A stretch of DNA of 64,000 bases from the NCBI RefSeq assembly GCF_013522705.1, contig NZ_JAAMRE010000005.1, forward strand, positions 186,001-250,000, given 5' to 3'. The DNA is from Pseudomonas lurida. Its GTDB lineage: Bacteria > Pseudomonadota > Gammaproteobacteria > Pseudomonadales > Pseudomonadaceae. The number at the start of each line of letters is the position of its first letter. The first letter of the stretch is position 1. The notes under the pieces were generated by a model, which was not told the DNA's origin, ran no database searches, and saw only the letters and a list, made by a program, of their open reading frames with translations. This document shows, one piece after another, positions 7,710 through 15,709 of the stretch. The translations under genes were made by a program, and so were the position numbers.

Positions 7710-8587
7710 GTAAATCTGCTTTTTTAAAATTGCCTTTATTTGGAGCGCGTGTCAGCTGATGTGCAGATCTTGTTTGCTACCTTAACGTTCATGGGAGCCT
7801 TATGATCCGCAGCGCACCGGGTATTCACACGCAATCTGCGCTCAGATCGTATCGGTCCAACGAAACGCCTTTTTTGACGCAACTGCGAAGCTAATGATGT
7901 CCGCCGAGCCAATACGTGGGTGGCTGTATTCGCGGTGAGGTGGGAGCCTGTTGGTAATCCAGAATGTATTACGCTTACTTCGTAGGTGGGAGGGACACGA
8001 ACCATGGCTTGCCAGCGGCTAGCGACGAGTCCTCCCCGAGCGACATGTACGTACTAGATACGAAATCATCTAAGCTTATCCATGGCTGGGAACGGCTCAA
8101 ATCGTTACTCGACCAATGCCTAAGCTTCATGCTTACAGCCATTGGCTGACATCTCTGAACGGCCGGAAAGAGCGACTGATGCATTTTCAAACGGCGCGCA
8201 TACCGGCTGCTTCGCTTTTCCTAGCTATGGGGCTCGAGGGTACGAGATCACCTCTTCGGTATATTCTAAGACGGAGCAGACAAGCTTAAGACAGGAATTG
8301 TGCGATCACTGAAGAGACGTGTACGCAAATTAGCGAGTTTATCTCTTTCACATAAACTCGCTAATTTCAGTACATACGCTGTGGTCAGCGCTCTTAATAA
8401 GTCGCATTTACCATAAAACGGCGCCGCCATTCCCCCTTCCGTTGGGGTCAAATACGACCTTGGTGCTTAAGACGATTCAGCCTCCGCCACTCTCAGATCT
8501 TTCTTGTATTTGGGGTGAATGACCTTAAGATGATTTTATCTGGCCATCATCGTTTTTTTCATGGATGTTTCTCGGGGGTAGGTCGAA
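7710..8587. other. long gene-free stretch before the CBASS operon
   Basis: About 880 bp without a supportable gene. The short open frames here have no ribosome-binding site or recognisable domain. Base composition looks more AT-rich than the coding DNA on either side. It contains the 15-bp inverted repeat at 8327-8367 and presumably the CBASS promoter. No tRNA, integrase fragment or IS end was recognised. Confidence 0.55.
8321..8373. repeat. 15-bp perfect inverted repeat upstream of CBASS
   Basis: AAATTAGCGAGTTTA (8327-8341) and its exact complement TAAACTCGCTAATTT (8353-8367) are separated by 11 nt. GTAC outside each arm extends the symmetry with two mismatched positions. Neither strand has a T run after the stem, so it is not a standard terminator. 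It ends about 220 bp before the first CBASS gene and could be an operator, a mobile-element end or an RNA hairpin. Confidence 0.8.
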
Positions 8588-9754
8588 ATGGCAGAGCAAG
8601 AAGACGCTAAAGTCGCGAGCGGGCGCTTTAACACGAATGATGAGACGAAGCGGATCGTGTGGATACAGGCCGCTGGTCATTGTGAACTGTGTGGTACAGA
8701 TCTAACGTTCGACTATCGTGCCGGCAAACCGATGAAATGGGGCGAAGTGGCGCATATCCTACCCGCCAGTCCGAAGGGGCCTCGGGGCCGCGCAGATCAT
8801 GACGCTGAGGCGCATACCAACGATACCGCTAACCTGATGCTCCTGTGCCCAGGCTGTCATGACAAAATTGATCGTGACGCAGATGGTTACCCTGAAAATG
8901 ATTTGAGTGGTTTACACCAAGCGTACATGGAACGCATCCGACTCGCCGCAACGACCCCCGATGGTGGCAGAGCCATTCCTCTCATCGTCCAGAGTCAGCA
9001 TTTCCAGACTGTCACCGATATTCCCGTTCGCGATCTGTTGACTGCGATGTCTGCTGAGGGATTTATCGCCTTCGATCAAGGCATCAAAATCACTTTCCCT
9101 GCACCCGGACCGCGAGGTAGGGACGCGACCTATTGGCAGAACATCAAAGACAGTGTCCAGTATGAGCTGGAGCAGCAACTCAAGCGTCGCGGCGGCACCT
9201 ATGGAGACTCGCCCGCGCTGGCGGTAGTCGGCTTGGCCGACATTCCGGCCTTGATGATGTTGGGCCAAAGTATCGGCGACCGTTCCAAACGCTTGATCTT
9301 CTCCTTTCACCGCGAGCATCTTTTGCGCTGGCCCGATCAGTCCGCTGAGCCGCCCGCTTTTTTGTTTACACCTCCCTCCGACGGCGACGGGCCACTTGCG
9401 CTTGTGCTCTCCATTTCTGCGCAAGTTCCAGTTCGCGACGTGACCGACGCTCTGCCCGGTGCACGTATTGCAGAGCTGTCGATCCCAGAGCCAAGCTATG
9501 CGATGGTACAAAACCGTCGGGTGATTCATGCCTTTCGTGACGCACTTCAAATACGACTGAGCCAGCTTGAAGCTTTGACTCCTGACCCTATTCACGTCTT
9601 CGCCGCTATTCCTGCGGCATTGGCCATCGAGTTTGGCGCGTTGCTCACTACGCAGCATCAACATACGTACCTGATCTTCGATCGGGACAAAGAAAACCAA
9701 GATCGGTTTACGCAAACACTGCAATTGGGCTCGGTGGCCCAGGAGGCTAGGTAA
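8588..9754 (+). CDS. cap5: CBASS effector Cap5: HNH endonuclease fused to SAVED domain
   Basis: Cyclic-nucleotide-activated DNase of CBASS (388 aa). The N-terminal HNH nuclease has zinc-binding pairs CELC (Cys32, Cys35) and CPGC (Cys87, Cys90), the catalytic His56 in VAHILP, and the Asn/His of NLMLLCPGCHDK. From about residue 145 to the end is a SAVED ligand-sensor domain, with family-like stretches ALAVVGLADIPALMMLG, LALVLSISAQV and HVFAAIPAALAIEFG. In the family, the second messenger bound by SAVED drives oligomerisation and indiscriminate dsDNA cleavage, killing the infected cell. GGGGGTAGGT precedes the ATG. The CD-NTase gene begins directly at the next base after the TAA stop, so the two are coupled. 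Family and role are firm; the actual ligand is not visible here. Confidence 0.93.
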   Translation: MAEQEDAKVASGRFNTNDETKRIVWIQAAGHCELCGTDLTFDYRAGKPMKWGEVAHILPASPKGPRGRADHDAEAHTNDTANLMLLCPGCHDKIDRDADGYPENDLSGLHQAYMERIRLAATTPDGGRAIPLIVQSQHFQTVTDIPVRDLLTAMSAEGFIAFDQGIKITFPAPGPRGRDATYWQNIKDSVQYELEQQLKRRGGTYGDSPALAVVGLADIPALMMLGQSIGDRSKRLIFSFHREHLLRWPDQSAEPPAFLFTPPSDGDGPLALVLSISAQVPVRDVTDALPGARIAELSIPEPSYAMVQNRRVIHAFRDALQIRLSQLEALTPDPIHVFAAIPAALAIEFGALLTTQHQHTYLIFDRDKENQDRFTQTLQLGSVAQEAR

Positions 9755-11005
9755 ATGCTTTTGAGCAACGAACAGACCAAGCGCAGCAGTTGGGAATATT
9801 TTCTGCTTCGCGCCGCGCGGGAAATCTCGCTGTCGGAAGCGCAGTACGAAAAAATTAATGACCGCTACTCCCAACTGGAAAAAATCCTCTCGGCTTCCGA
9901 CAACCCGCTGCTCGCTGAGGCCCATATTTTCGTTCAAGGCTCGATGCGGCTGAAAACGACCATCAAGCCAATCCCCGGCGCGCCTGCGGATCTGGACACC
10001 ATTGATGCGGACGCGATTATCTGGCTCCCTCACGCTCAAGGCGCTGGTGCGAAGGAAGTTCTAGAAGCGATTGAGCAGCGTTTTAGGGAAGGCTCCCGCG
10101 TTCAGGAAGAAGTTAAGCAATTACGTCGTGGCATCCGGATCGTTTATGCCGACGAAAATCCAGGTTTCCACATTGATGTCACGCCTGCCCGCGCGATCAA
10201 CGGAAATGGCGAAGCAAACGGCGAGGGTAAGCTGGAGGTTCCGGATCGGGTCACAGGGTGGAAAGCAAGCAGCCCTATCCCTTACTCGAACTGGTTGCAG
10301 GTTGCTTCTGCCCAGGAAATCTCTCTGGAAAGCTTGGTAGTTGCCAAAAACCAGCGGATGCTCGATGCCGCGACACAAGATCCATTGCCGCATTATCAGG
10401 ATTACATCGATCAAGATCCCCTGCGTGCGACCATCAAGCTGCTCAAGCGGCATCGCGATGAATGGGCCATCAACACAAGGAGCGCTGATACTCGCCCCAT
10501 ATCTGCGGTCATTACCACTTTGGCTACTCACGCATACCTGGATGTCGTAAAGGAATCGCAGTCGAAGCCTCTGGCTCCGCTCGATGCAATTTTGGAAATC
10601 GTTCGCAGAATGCCGCAGCACATCGCGCATAGAGGTAGCGACTGCTATGTCTGCAACCCTGCCGATAACGGCGAAAACTTTGCAGAGAAGTGGAATCGAC
10701 CGGGCGAGGGGCAAGGCTATCGTCAGGCATTCGCCAAGTGGCATGCGGACGCCAGTGCGTCTGTGTCATTAGGTTTGGAAAGTTTTGAATCCAATGATTC
10801 CTTTGCCGAGGCAGTGAAAAAGAATTTCGGTATAGCACCGGCATTCATCACGGCAGTGAACAATGAAATCCCTGCGAATTGGACGATGCCCGGCCGACCA
10901 GATGGCACTACTCGAAACTCTGCTTCGATGGGTTCGCTCTTCGGAGGGGCCAGCGGTGGCGGAACCTCTCAGTCGAGCGTAAAGCCAGTTGGACGCCTTG
11001 GCTGA
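9755..11005 (+). CDS. CBASS CD-NTase (cGAS/DncV-like cyclic dinucleotide synthase)
   Basis: Makes the cyclic oligonucleotide alarm signal when phage infection is sensed (416 aa). The nucleotidyltransferase core shows GS at residues 62-63 (VQGSMRLKTTIKP), the metal-binding Asp pair in DADAIIW (Asp84, Asp86) and the third acidic residue in HIDVTPAR (Asp141). The C-terminal half is helical with a Cys/His cluster (SDCYVCNPADN). The last residues, GRLG, end in glycine, which the neighbouring E1/E2-like Cap2 needs to conjugate the enzyme to targets. AGGAGG lies before the ATG. Pairing with Cap5 suggests a clade-G enzyme making 3',2'-cGAMP, as in related Pseudomonas systems; this is inference. Confidence 0.92.
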   Translation: MLLSNEQTKRSSWEYFLLRAAREISLSEAQYEKINDRYSQLEKILSASDNPLLAEAHIFVQGSMRLKTTIKPIPGAPADLDTIDADAIIWLPHAQGAGAKEVLEAIEQRFREGSRVQEEVKQLRRGIRIVYADENPGFHIDVTPARAINGNGEANGEGKLEVPDRVTGWKASSPIPYSNWLQVASAQEISLESLVVAKNQRMLDAATQDPLPHYQDYIDQDPLRATIKLLKRHRDEWAINTRSADTRPISAVITTLATHAYLDVVKESQSKPLAPLDAILEIVRRMPQHIAHRGSDCYVCNPADNGENFAEKWNRPGEGQGYRQAFAKWHADASASVSLGLESFESNDSFAEAVKKNFGIAPAFITAVNNEIPANWTMPGRPDGTTRNSASMGSLFGGASGGGTSQSSVKPVGRLG

Positions 11006-12773
11006 TCCTATTAAGACGCCATTGCAGCGCGGAATCGCCGCACTGCGAAACACCCTAGGTCAGGATGCTGCCGATGCATTGCTCCAGCCCGCACCCATGC
11101 GGGCTGACGAAGCGGCGTGCTTTCACTTCCCCTTGCCCATCGATTACACGGGGCAGGAGCGGCGACTGCGTATTGGTTTCCCCTCCAACTTTCCCCGTGG
11201 GCTCTTGCGCCTAAACGTCGAACCCTCTCCATGGCTGGTTTGGCCGCATGCCACCAAGTCGGGGCTTTGCCTTCATGGCTTTCAGGAACGCCCCATCATG
11301 GGCTCCCCGGAGGTCGTGGTAGAGGACAGCCTTGCTCGCTTGGCCCAAATCGTTTCGTTGTCCAAGATGGGATCAAGCCAGGCAACGCGCGATATCGAAT
11401 TTCAGAATGAGATCACTACCTACTGGTCGTTTCAGCATGGTCAGTCATTCCAGAACCTCTTACTGTTGGATCGACCTCAGACTGCCTCGCAGTTGTTTGC
11501 GCTCAGCGATCCGCGCCGAGCTGTGCCATCCGGTCAGGAAACGGTTTGGTTAGCATCGAACGTAGCTGCACTCAAAGGGCATTACCGACGGGTTGTCGGG
11601 CGCTCCGCTGTCATTCGCGCGGCCGAAACTCCCGGTTTTTACGTCAAGCTTCAGACTTATCCGGACATACGCACCCCGGATCCCGAAGATTTATTGCTCT
11701 GGCTCACGCCACACCTTCAACCAGACGATGCCGAGCAATTGCTGGCATGGTTTGAGCTGCATGGAACGTTGCCGAGTCGATGGATTGTTCTGGAGCTTCC
11801 AGGAGGGGCAGATGCTCCAACATATTGCCTCAATGTTCGGTCGCTCGGCGTACAGCAGGAGCGGGGCGCAAAGTTTGGCTTGCGTACAGCGCGCCGTCGG
11901 CCAGCTATCGCAAATGCACATCCTCCGGCGCTCGTCCGAGCAACTGCCCTGGACGTGCTTGATCGAGCGTCCATTCTGTCCCGCGATATAAGTGGCACTG
12001 CACAGCATCTTGAAAATGCTCGAGTCGTTTTTGTTGGCGTTGGCTCATTAGGCAGTGCGGTGGCAATACAATTGGCACGATCCGGTGTCGGCCACCTAAC
12101 CCTCATCGATCCTGACACTTTGGTGTCAGCCAATCTGGGGAGGCACGTACTGGGAGCGGATAGCCTAGGGAGACTGAAAGCCTTAGCGTTGAGGGACAAG
12201 ATTCTGTTAGATCTTCCGACGACAGAATGTACCGCTTATGCGACTTTTGCCGAAGTGGTGATGAGCAGCAAACCAGAAGTGTTTGATAACGCAGATCTGG
12301 TGGTGATCACGACAGCAGACTGGCAGTCGGAGGTCACTGTATGGCGAGCCAAATCAAGCGGCGCTCCTTGGGGGCTTTTACAAGCCTGGAGCGAACCGTA
12401 TACACAGGTAGGCCATGCTCTATTCGCACCAGCCGGCACCTTTGATGGCCGTCAGTTGTTCACGGACGTCGGCGATTTTCTGCATAGATTTACAGAGTGG
12501 CCGGGAGGCGGTGTTGTTCCACTGCCCGCGTGTGGCGAGAGCTTTATCCCAGGCGGCTCGCTGGGAATGACCAATATCGCCTCCATGGTGTCGCACACGG
12601 CCTTACGCGCATTGACCGGCAACATCGCCACTGCATCTTGGGTCAGCAGCATTTACAGACCTGAAGATGTGCTGAGCCTAGGAGGCCAATACCATGGGCC
12701 CAAGCTGCCAGAGGGGGCGCAGCAGATCCTACTCGAGCGCGGATGGCCGGAAGATAAGGACGAAACGGTATGA
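10989..12773 (+). CDS. cap2: CBASS Cap2: fused E2/E1 ubiquitin-transfer-like protein
   Basis: Primes the CD-NTase by ubiquitin-like conjugation of its C-terminal glycine (594 aa). The N-terminal E2-like part has a candidate catalytic Cys in KSGLCLHGFQERP. The C-terminal E1 (ThiF/MoeB) domain has the nucleotide-binding loop VFVGVGSLGSAVAIQLARSG, the acidic LIDPDTL and the downstream NLGRH motif; the probable E1 catalytic Cys is in PLPACGESFIPGG. The reading frame opens at a TTG that overlaps the CD-NTase end by 17 nt; no clear ribosome-binding site is visible, and a second TTG at 10998 is possible. It overlaps cap3 by ATGA. A fused E1-E2 plus Cap3 defines type II CBASS. Confidence 0.92.
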   Translation: MDALADPIKTPLQRGIAALRNTLGQDAADALLQPAPMRADEAACFHFPLPIDYTGQERRLRIGFPSNFPRGLLRLNVEPSPWLVWPHATKSGLCLHGFQERPIMGSPEVVVEDSLARLAQIVSLSKMGSSQATRDIEFQNEITTYWSFQHGQSFQNLLLLDRPQTASQLFALSDPRRAVPSGQETVWLASNVAALKGHYRRVVGRSAVIRAAETPGFYVKLQTYPDIRTPDPEDLLLWLTPHLQPDDAEQLLAWFELHGTLPSRWIVLELPGGADAPTYCLNVRSLGVQQERGAKFGLRTARRRPAIANAHPPALVRATALDVLDRASILSRDISGTAQHLENARVVFVGVGSLGSAVAIQLARSGVGHLTLIDPDTLVSANLGRHVLGADSLGRLKALALRDKILLDLPTTECTAYATFAEVVMSSKPEVFDNADLVVITTADWQSEVTVWRAKSSGAPWGLLQAWSEPYTQVGHALFAPAGTFDGRQLFTDVGDFLHRFTEWPGGGVVPLPACGESFIPGGSLGMTNIASMVSHTALRALTGNIATASWVSSIYRPEDVLSLGGQYHGPKLPEGAQQILLERGWPEDKDETV

Positions 12774-13252
12774 CGGATATCGCATGGCGCTGGCGATGGC
12801 CGGAGGTGAATTCCGAGCTGTTGGTGTCCCAAGCTGTCGCGGACATCTTGGATAGCCATCGGCAGGGCCTTTTTGGCGTGGAGCGAGGGGGACAGTTATT
12901 CGTCAACCCGGTTGATCCGAAAGGGTTGCTGCTGGCCTTGGCCACGTTGCCTCATCGCGCCGATCGGTCAGGCTGGTCTTGGCTAGAGTTGGATGCGGAG
13001 CGGTGCCGTCAGGAGATCCAGGCTGCCAACGAACAAGGGTTACGTCTGGTGGGCTATTGGCATACGCACCCCCAATCCGTTCCGGTGATCTCTCCGGCAG
13101 ACATCGGAAGCTTCTCCAAATTTGCTGCACGTTACACGCAGGATCTGCCGCACCCAATAGCCATTATTGTCGGCAAGTCCGAAAAACCAGAAGGTATCAA
13201 GGCGTGGTCGTTCAGGGACGGCAGATATGTTGAGGCAACCTGGGTCAGATGA
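12770..13252 (+). CDS. cap3: CBASS Cap3: JAB/JAMM-family deconjugating isopeptidase
   Basis: Small metalloprotease (160 aa) that removes the CD-NTase from its conjugates and so reverses Cap2. The JAMM zinc site is complete: an upstream Glu in FGVERGGQL and HTHPQSVPVISPAD, which matches H-x-H-P-x(7)-S-x-x-D. The start codon overlaps the cap2 stop (ATGA), giving the usual cap2-cap3 coupling. It is the last gene of the four-gene operon; a convergent exonuclease gene ends 28 bp beyond its stop. Confidence 0.92.
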   Translation: MTDIAWRWRWPEVNSELLVSQAVADILDSHRQGLFGVERGGQLFVNPVDPKGLLLALATLPHRADRSGWSWLELDAERCRQEIQAANEQGLRLVGYWHTHPQSVPVISPADIGSFSKFAARYTQDLPHPIAIIVGKSEKPEGIKAWSFRDGRYVEATWVR

Positions 13253-13280
13253 GCTTCAAGTCCGTGCGGTGGAACGCAGG

Positions 13281-13829
13281 TCAGCGTTTACCTTTACCCG
13301 CTAGCATTAGTGCGAAGAGCTCTGCCTGAAAGCGGGCATCATCCAATGCGTTATGGTTCGGTTCGCTGAGTGGCTTCAGCGCAGCGGTCATCTTGGATGA
13401 TTTTGTTTCCTGCCAGCTGCACCCTACAGCTCCCATGAAGTAGGCCTTCATGTCGATAGCTGTAAAACCAAAGGGGTTGGTTTCCAGGTATTTGTGGAAG
13501 TAGTAATTGACGAATGACCAGTCAAACGGTGCATTGAGTCCTACGAAAATGACTTTTTGTCCCGTTTGGCAGGACGATTTCAGCCACTGATCAAATGTCA
13601 GCATCGCCTGTTGCGGAGCGAGGCCCTCGCTCTCCAGCTTCTCCAGACTCAGCCCCGATACTGCCAGCGCTTCGGGGTCGTGTTTCGGACTGTCAGGCCG
13701 CAGTTCAAGATAGATGGACGTTTCAGGTTGGGCTACAAGACAAGCTCCAATGGAAAGCAGACTGTATTCGCCTGGTATAGGCCCAGAAGTCTCGACGTCG
13801 ACGGAAACATAAAGCTCATCAGGGTGCAT
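13281..13829 (-). CDS. DEDDh 3'-5' exonuclease (DnaQ/RNase T-like)
   Basis: Stand-alone exonuclease of 182 aa. Exo I is SVDVETSGP (Asp/Glu pair), exo II lies around FVGLNAPFDWSFVN (Asp), and exo III is NHNALDDARFQ with the His and Asp of the DEDDh subclass. AAAGGA precedes the ATG. It is transcribed toward cap3 with a 28-bp gap between stop codons, so it is not part of the CBASS operon. Its location between a defence operon and an antitoxin-like gene suggests cargo of the same accessory region. Substrate (DNA or RNA) is not determinable. Confidence 0.85.
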   Translation of the reverse strand: MHPDELYVSVDVETSGPIPGEYSLLSIGACLVAQPETSIYLELRPDSPKHDPEALAVSGLSLEKLESEGLAPQQAMLTFDQWLKSSCQTGQKVIFVGLNAPFDWSFVNYYFHKYLETNPFGFTAIDMKAYFMGAVGCSWQETKSSKMTAALKPLSEPNHNALDDARFQAELFALMLAGKGKR

Positions 13830-14053
13830 GTCATATCCTTTCGTGTAGTTACCTGATTACGCTCAGGCTCTTAGCCATGTGAAGGTGGAAAGGCAGGTAT
13901 AGCCGTTGACCCATTTTTTGCCCTTTCACTCGTTATCCGGCGTTCGAGCAGCGGCAGTGCCTGTCTGTCAGCGGTTGCCCATTCCTTTGGTCAGCTCTGC
14001 GCCCAGGCATAATGATGTGTGTCATTCTGATGGCGGATGAGGGCCGGACGATC

Positions 14054-14692
14054 ATGAGTGAAACCGAGCGTTGGATAGTCAAGTGCCAAAAAACTGAGGA
14101 CGGTACTGGCGACATCATCATCGATCTGCCTCAAGAGTTGCTTGACCAAATGAGGTTAGGTGTTGGGGACGACCTGGAGCTAACCGTAGCGAATGGCACA
14201 CTAGTGCTTACGCCCGTGCACAACGCAACATCATTGCGGCCCATGGTTTCTGGCGTCCTGCGTCAGGATGTCTATCATGCTTACCGCATGCGTCTGGAGA
14301 GGCTTCTTCATATCTCTGTCAATGCCTCGGATCTGGACATTCACGACATGATAGTAGCTGGCTTCTCGGTCAGCCTGATCAAAATGCTTTGTGATGATGG
14401 AACCTTAAGCGACGAAGAGCGCGACAGAATCATTCAACCCAAAACGCTAAAAACAAAACTGTCAGCCAATCAGCTCTTAACCCTGCCTGAGAGCGATCGC
14501 CTTTTCCGGTTTGTACATATTACCGCCATGGCCGAGGTGATCTTCGGTGACAAAGTTAAGGCCAAACAATGGCTTTCCAAACCCAAAGCCCGCTTTTTGG
14601 GAGAAAGCCCATCGTCGATGGTTGCTACAACCTTTGGCACACATCTAGTCGAAGAAATGCTGATTCAAGTGTCGGAGGGCATGTCATTTTGA
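14054..14692 (+). CDS. AbrB-like plus Xre/MbcA/ParS-type antitoxin without visible toxin
   Basis: 212 aa from the ATG at 14054; an in-frame ATG at 14012 also exists. Residues ~5-58 look like an AbrB/SpoVT (MazE-like) swapped-hairpin DNA-binding domain (IIIDLPQELLDQMRLGVGDDLELTV). The C-terminal ~60 residues resemble the toxin-binding DUF2384 domain of Xre/MbcA/ParS antitoxins (VIFGDKVKAKQWLSKPKARF, then GTHLVEEMLIQV). Such antitoxins normally precede a RES-domain toxin, but none can be found in the next 370 bp. It may be a solitary antitoxin, an anti-addiction module or the remains of a broken pair. Domain calls are by eye and moderately sure. Confidence 0.72.
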   Translation: MSETERWIVKCQKTEDGTGDIIIDLPQELLDQMRLGVGDDLELTVANGTLVLTPVHNATSLRPMVSGVLRQDVYHAYRMRLERLLHISVNASDLDIHDMIVAGFSVSLIKMLCDDGTLSDEERDRIIQPKTLKTKLSANQLLTLPESDRLFRFVHITAMAEVIFGDKVKAKQWLSKPKARFLGESPSSMVATTFGTHLVEEMLIQVSEGMSF

Positions 14693-15061
14693 TTCAGCCG
14701 CAGCCAAACGGCGTCTACCGCTCCTTGAGTAACATGGATTTCAGGCGCCTATACCGGCGTCGCCTTGCCGATACGGCATCCACGGGCATCCATTGAAGCA
14801 CTAGGTTTCACTCACATCGGCACGTACCGTTGAGAAAGATACACGCACGGCAATGGCATAGCTGGGTACTGGCGCAAACCACTTTATCGGGTGGCAGCTC
14901 GATAGAAATCATCCCGTTCAGTGAGATGAAGGGAGAAGACGAAACAGCCATGAGGTCACCCTGCTGCTATCCGTCGGCATCGGAACCTGGTGATCCGCTA
15001 GCAGCTAAGCTGAGTGATGCTTCTCGTTCGAATCGGTTTTTTTGATCGGCAGGAGGTAGTC
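14693..15061. other. gene-free stretch after the antitoxin-like gene
   Basis: No supportable gene in any frame. Every frame is interrupted by stops and no RES-toxin motif is recognisable. It could be the eroded remains of a toxin gene, but nothing in it positively shows that. Confidence 0.5.
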
Positions 15062-15454
15062 ATGAATTTGGCAGATTATATTTCAGTGCTTTCTGATGGT
15101 GAGAAAATAGACGGATGCCAACTCACCACACCAGATGCTGTAGCGCTCGCCCGCCTGCATTTCCCTTCCCGTGCCTATTGTCTTGTTGCTGATTGGGCAA
15201 TATTGGATCTCGACGTCACAACAAGTCAGCTGAAAGCCATTAAGGACAGGGAGCTAATTCCTGCTCTCGTTTACGCTTCGACCGTTATCCAAGATAGTAA
15301 AGGTCGCTTCGCACCTGGTGATTGGGTCAAAACAACACTGGGTGTTTCTTTCACCCACAACTGCCTGTTTCCAACAAAAAACACAGTTTATGTGCTGATG
15401 GGGGCCGGTCGAAGGTTGCGTACAGATTTAGACATCGCACTGAGCCTGTGCTGA
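15062..15454 (+). CDS. small hypothetical protein, DUF6957-like
   Basis: 130-aa cytosolic protein with no signal peptide or membrane segment. AGGAGGT at 15051-15057 sets the start at ATG 15062. The order of features is LARLHFPSRAYCLVADW, a possible acidic turn (LDLDVTTSQLKAIK), VYASTVIQDSKGRFAPGDWVKTT, SFTHNCLFPTKNTVYVLMG and RTDLDIALSL. This resembles a Pseudomonas family of small accessory-region proteins, recalled as DUF6957, of unknown role. It has no operon partner and sits at the end of the defence-related stretch. Family recall is tentative; that it is a real gene is fairly sure. Confidence 0.65.
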   Translation: MNLADYISVLSDGEKIDGCQLTTPDAVALARLHFPSRAYCLVADWAILDLDVTTSQLKAIKDRELIPALVYASTVIQDSKGRFAPGDWVKTTLGVSFTHNCLFPTKNTVYVLMGAGRRLRTDLDIALSLC

Positions 15455-15529
15455 AAAACTCACTCCCACACAGGTGAGTGGCAAGTCGCGCTCGCATAGC
15501 GTTTCGGCATGAATGAACGCCGTCGCTGT

Positions 15530-15670
15530 TGTGTCAATCTATGTTGTTACCAATCGAGCATCGTATTTGAAATGTGACGCGTCTGTGTCAGTCTATGTTG
15601 CTGTTGTATGGACCCCGGATCATCCTACAGGCCCCGGTTTACTTGAGGGGCTGTGTCAAACTATGTTGTT
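15530..15670. repeat. three spaced direct repeats, TGTGTCAAWCTATGTTG type
   Basis: TGTGTCAATCTATGTTGTT (15530-15548), TGTGTCAGTCTATGTTGCT (15584-15602) and TGTGTCAAACTATGTTGTT (15652-15670) are near-identical 19-mers starting 54 and 68 bp apart. They fill the noncoding gap between the DUF6957-like gene and pbpC. The first and third are followed by TACCAA and GGTAACC respectively. No known element was recognised. Confidence 0.8.
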
Positions 15671-15709
15671 GGTAACCACGCCCGTTCGGGTCTCCACTGC
15701 CAACCCTCC

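Noticed and set aside
7736..8005. 89-aa minus-strand protein in the gap before CBASS
   Set aside because: No ribosome-binding site or domain, irregular codons, composition like noncoding DNA.
8321..8373. Rho-independent terminator
   Set aside because: The long stem has no run of T on either strand after the right arm.
14830..15045. 71-aa frame from a TTG
   Set aside because: No ribosome-binding site, no domain; the better-supported gene starts at 15062 with AGGAGGT.
14693..15061. RES-domain toxin gene as partner of the antitoxin
   Set aside because: All frames are interrupted and no RES motif can be recognised.
15530..15670. CRISPR array
   Set aside because: Only three repeats, 19 bp long, with start intervals of 54 and 68 bp and no cas genes nearby.
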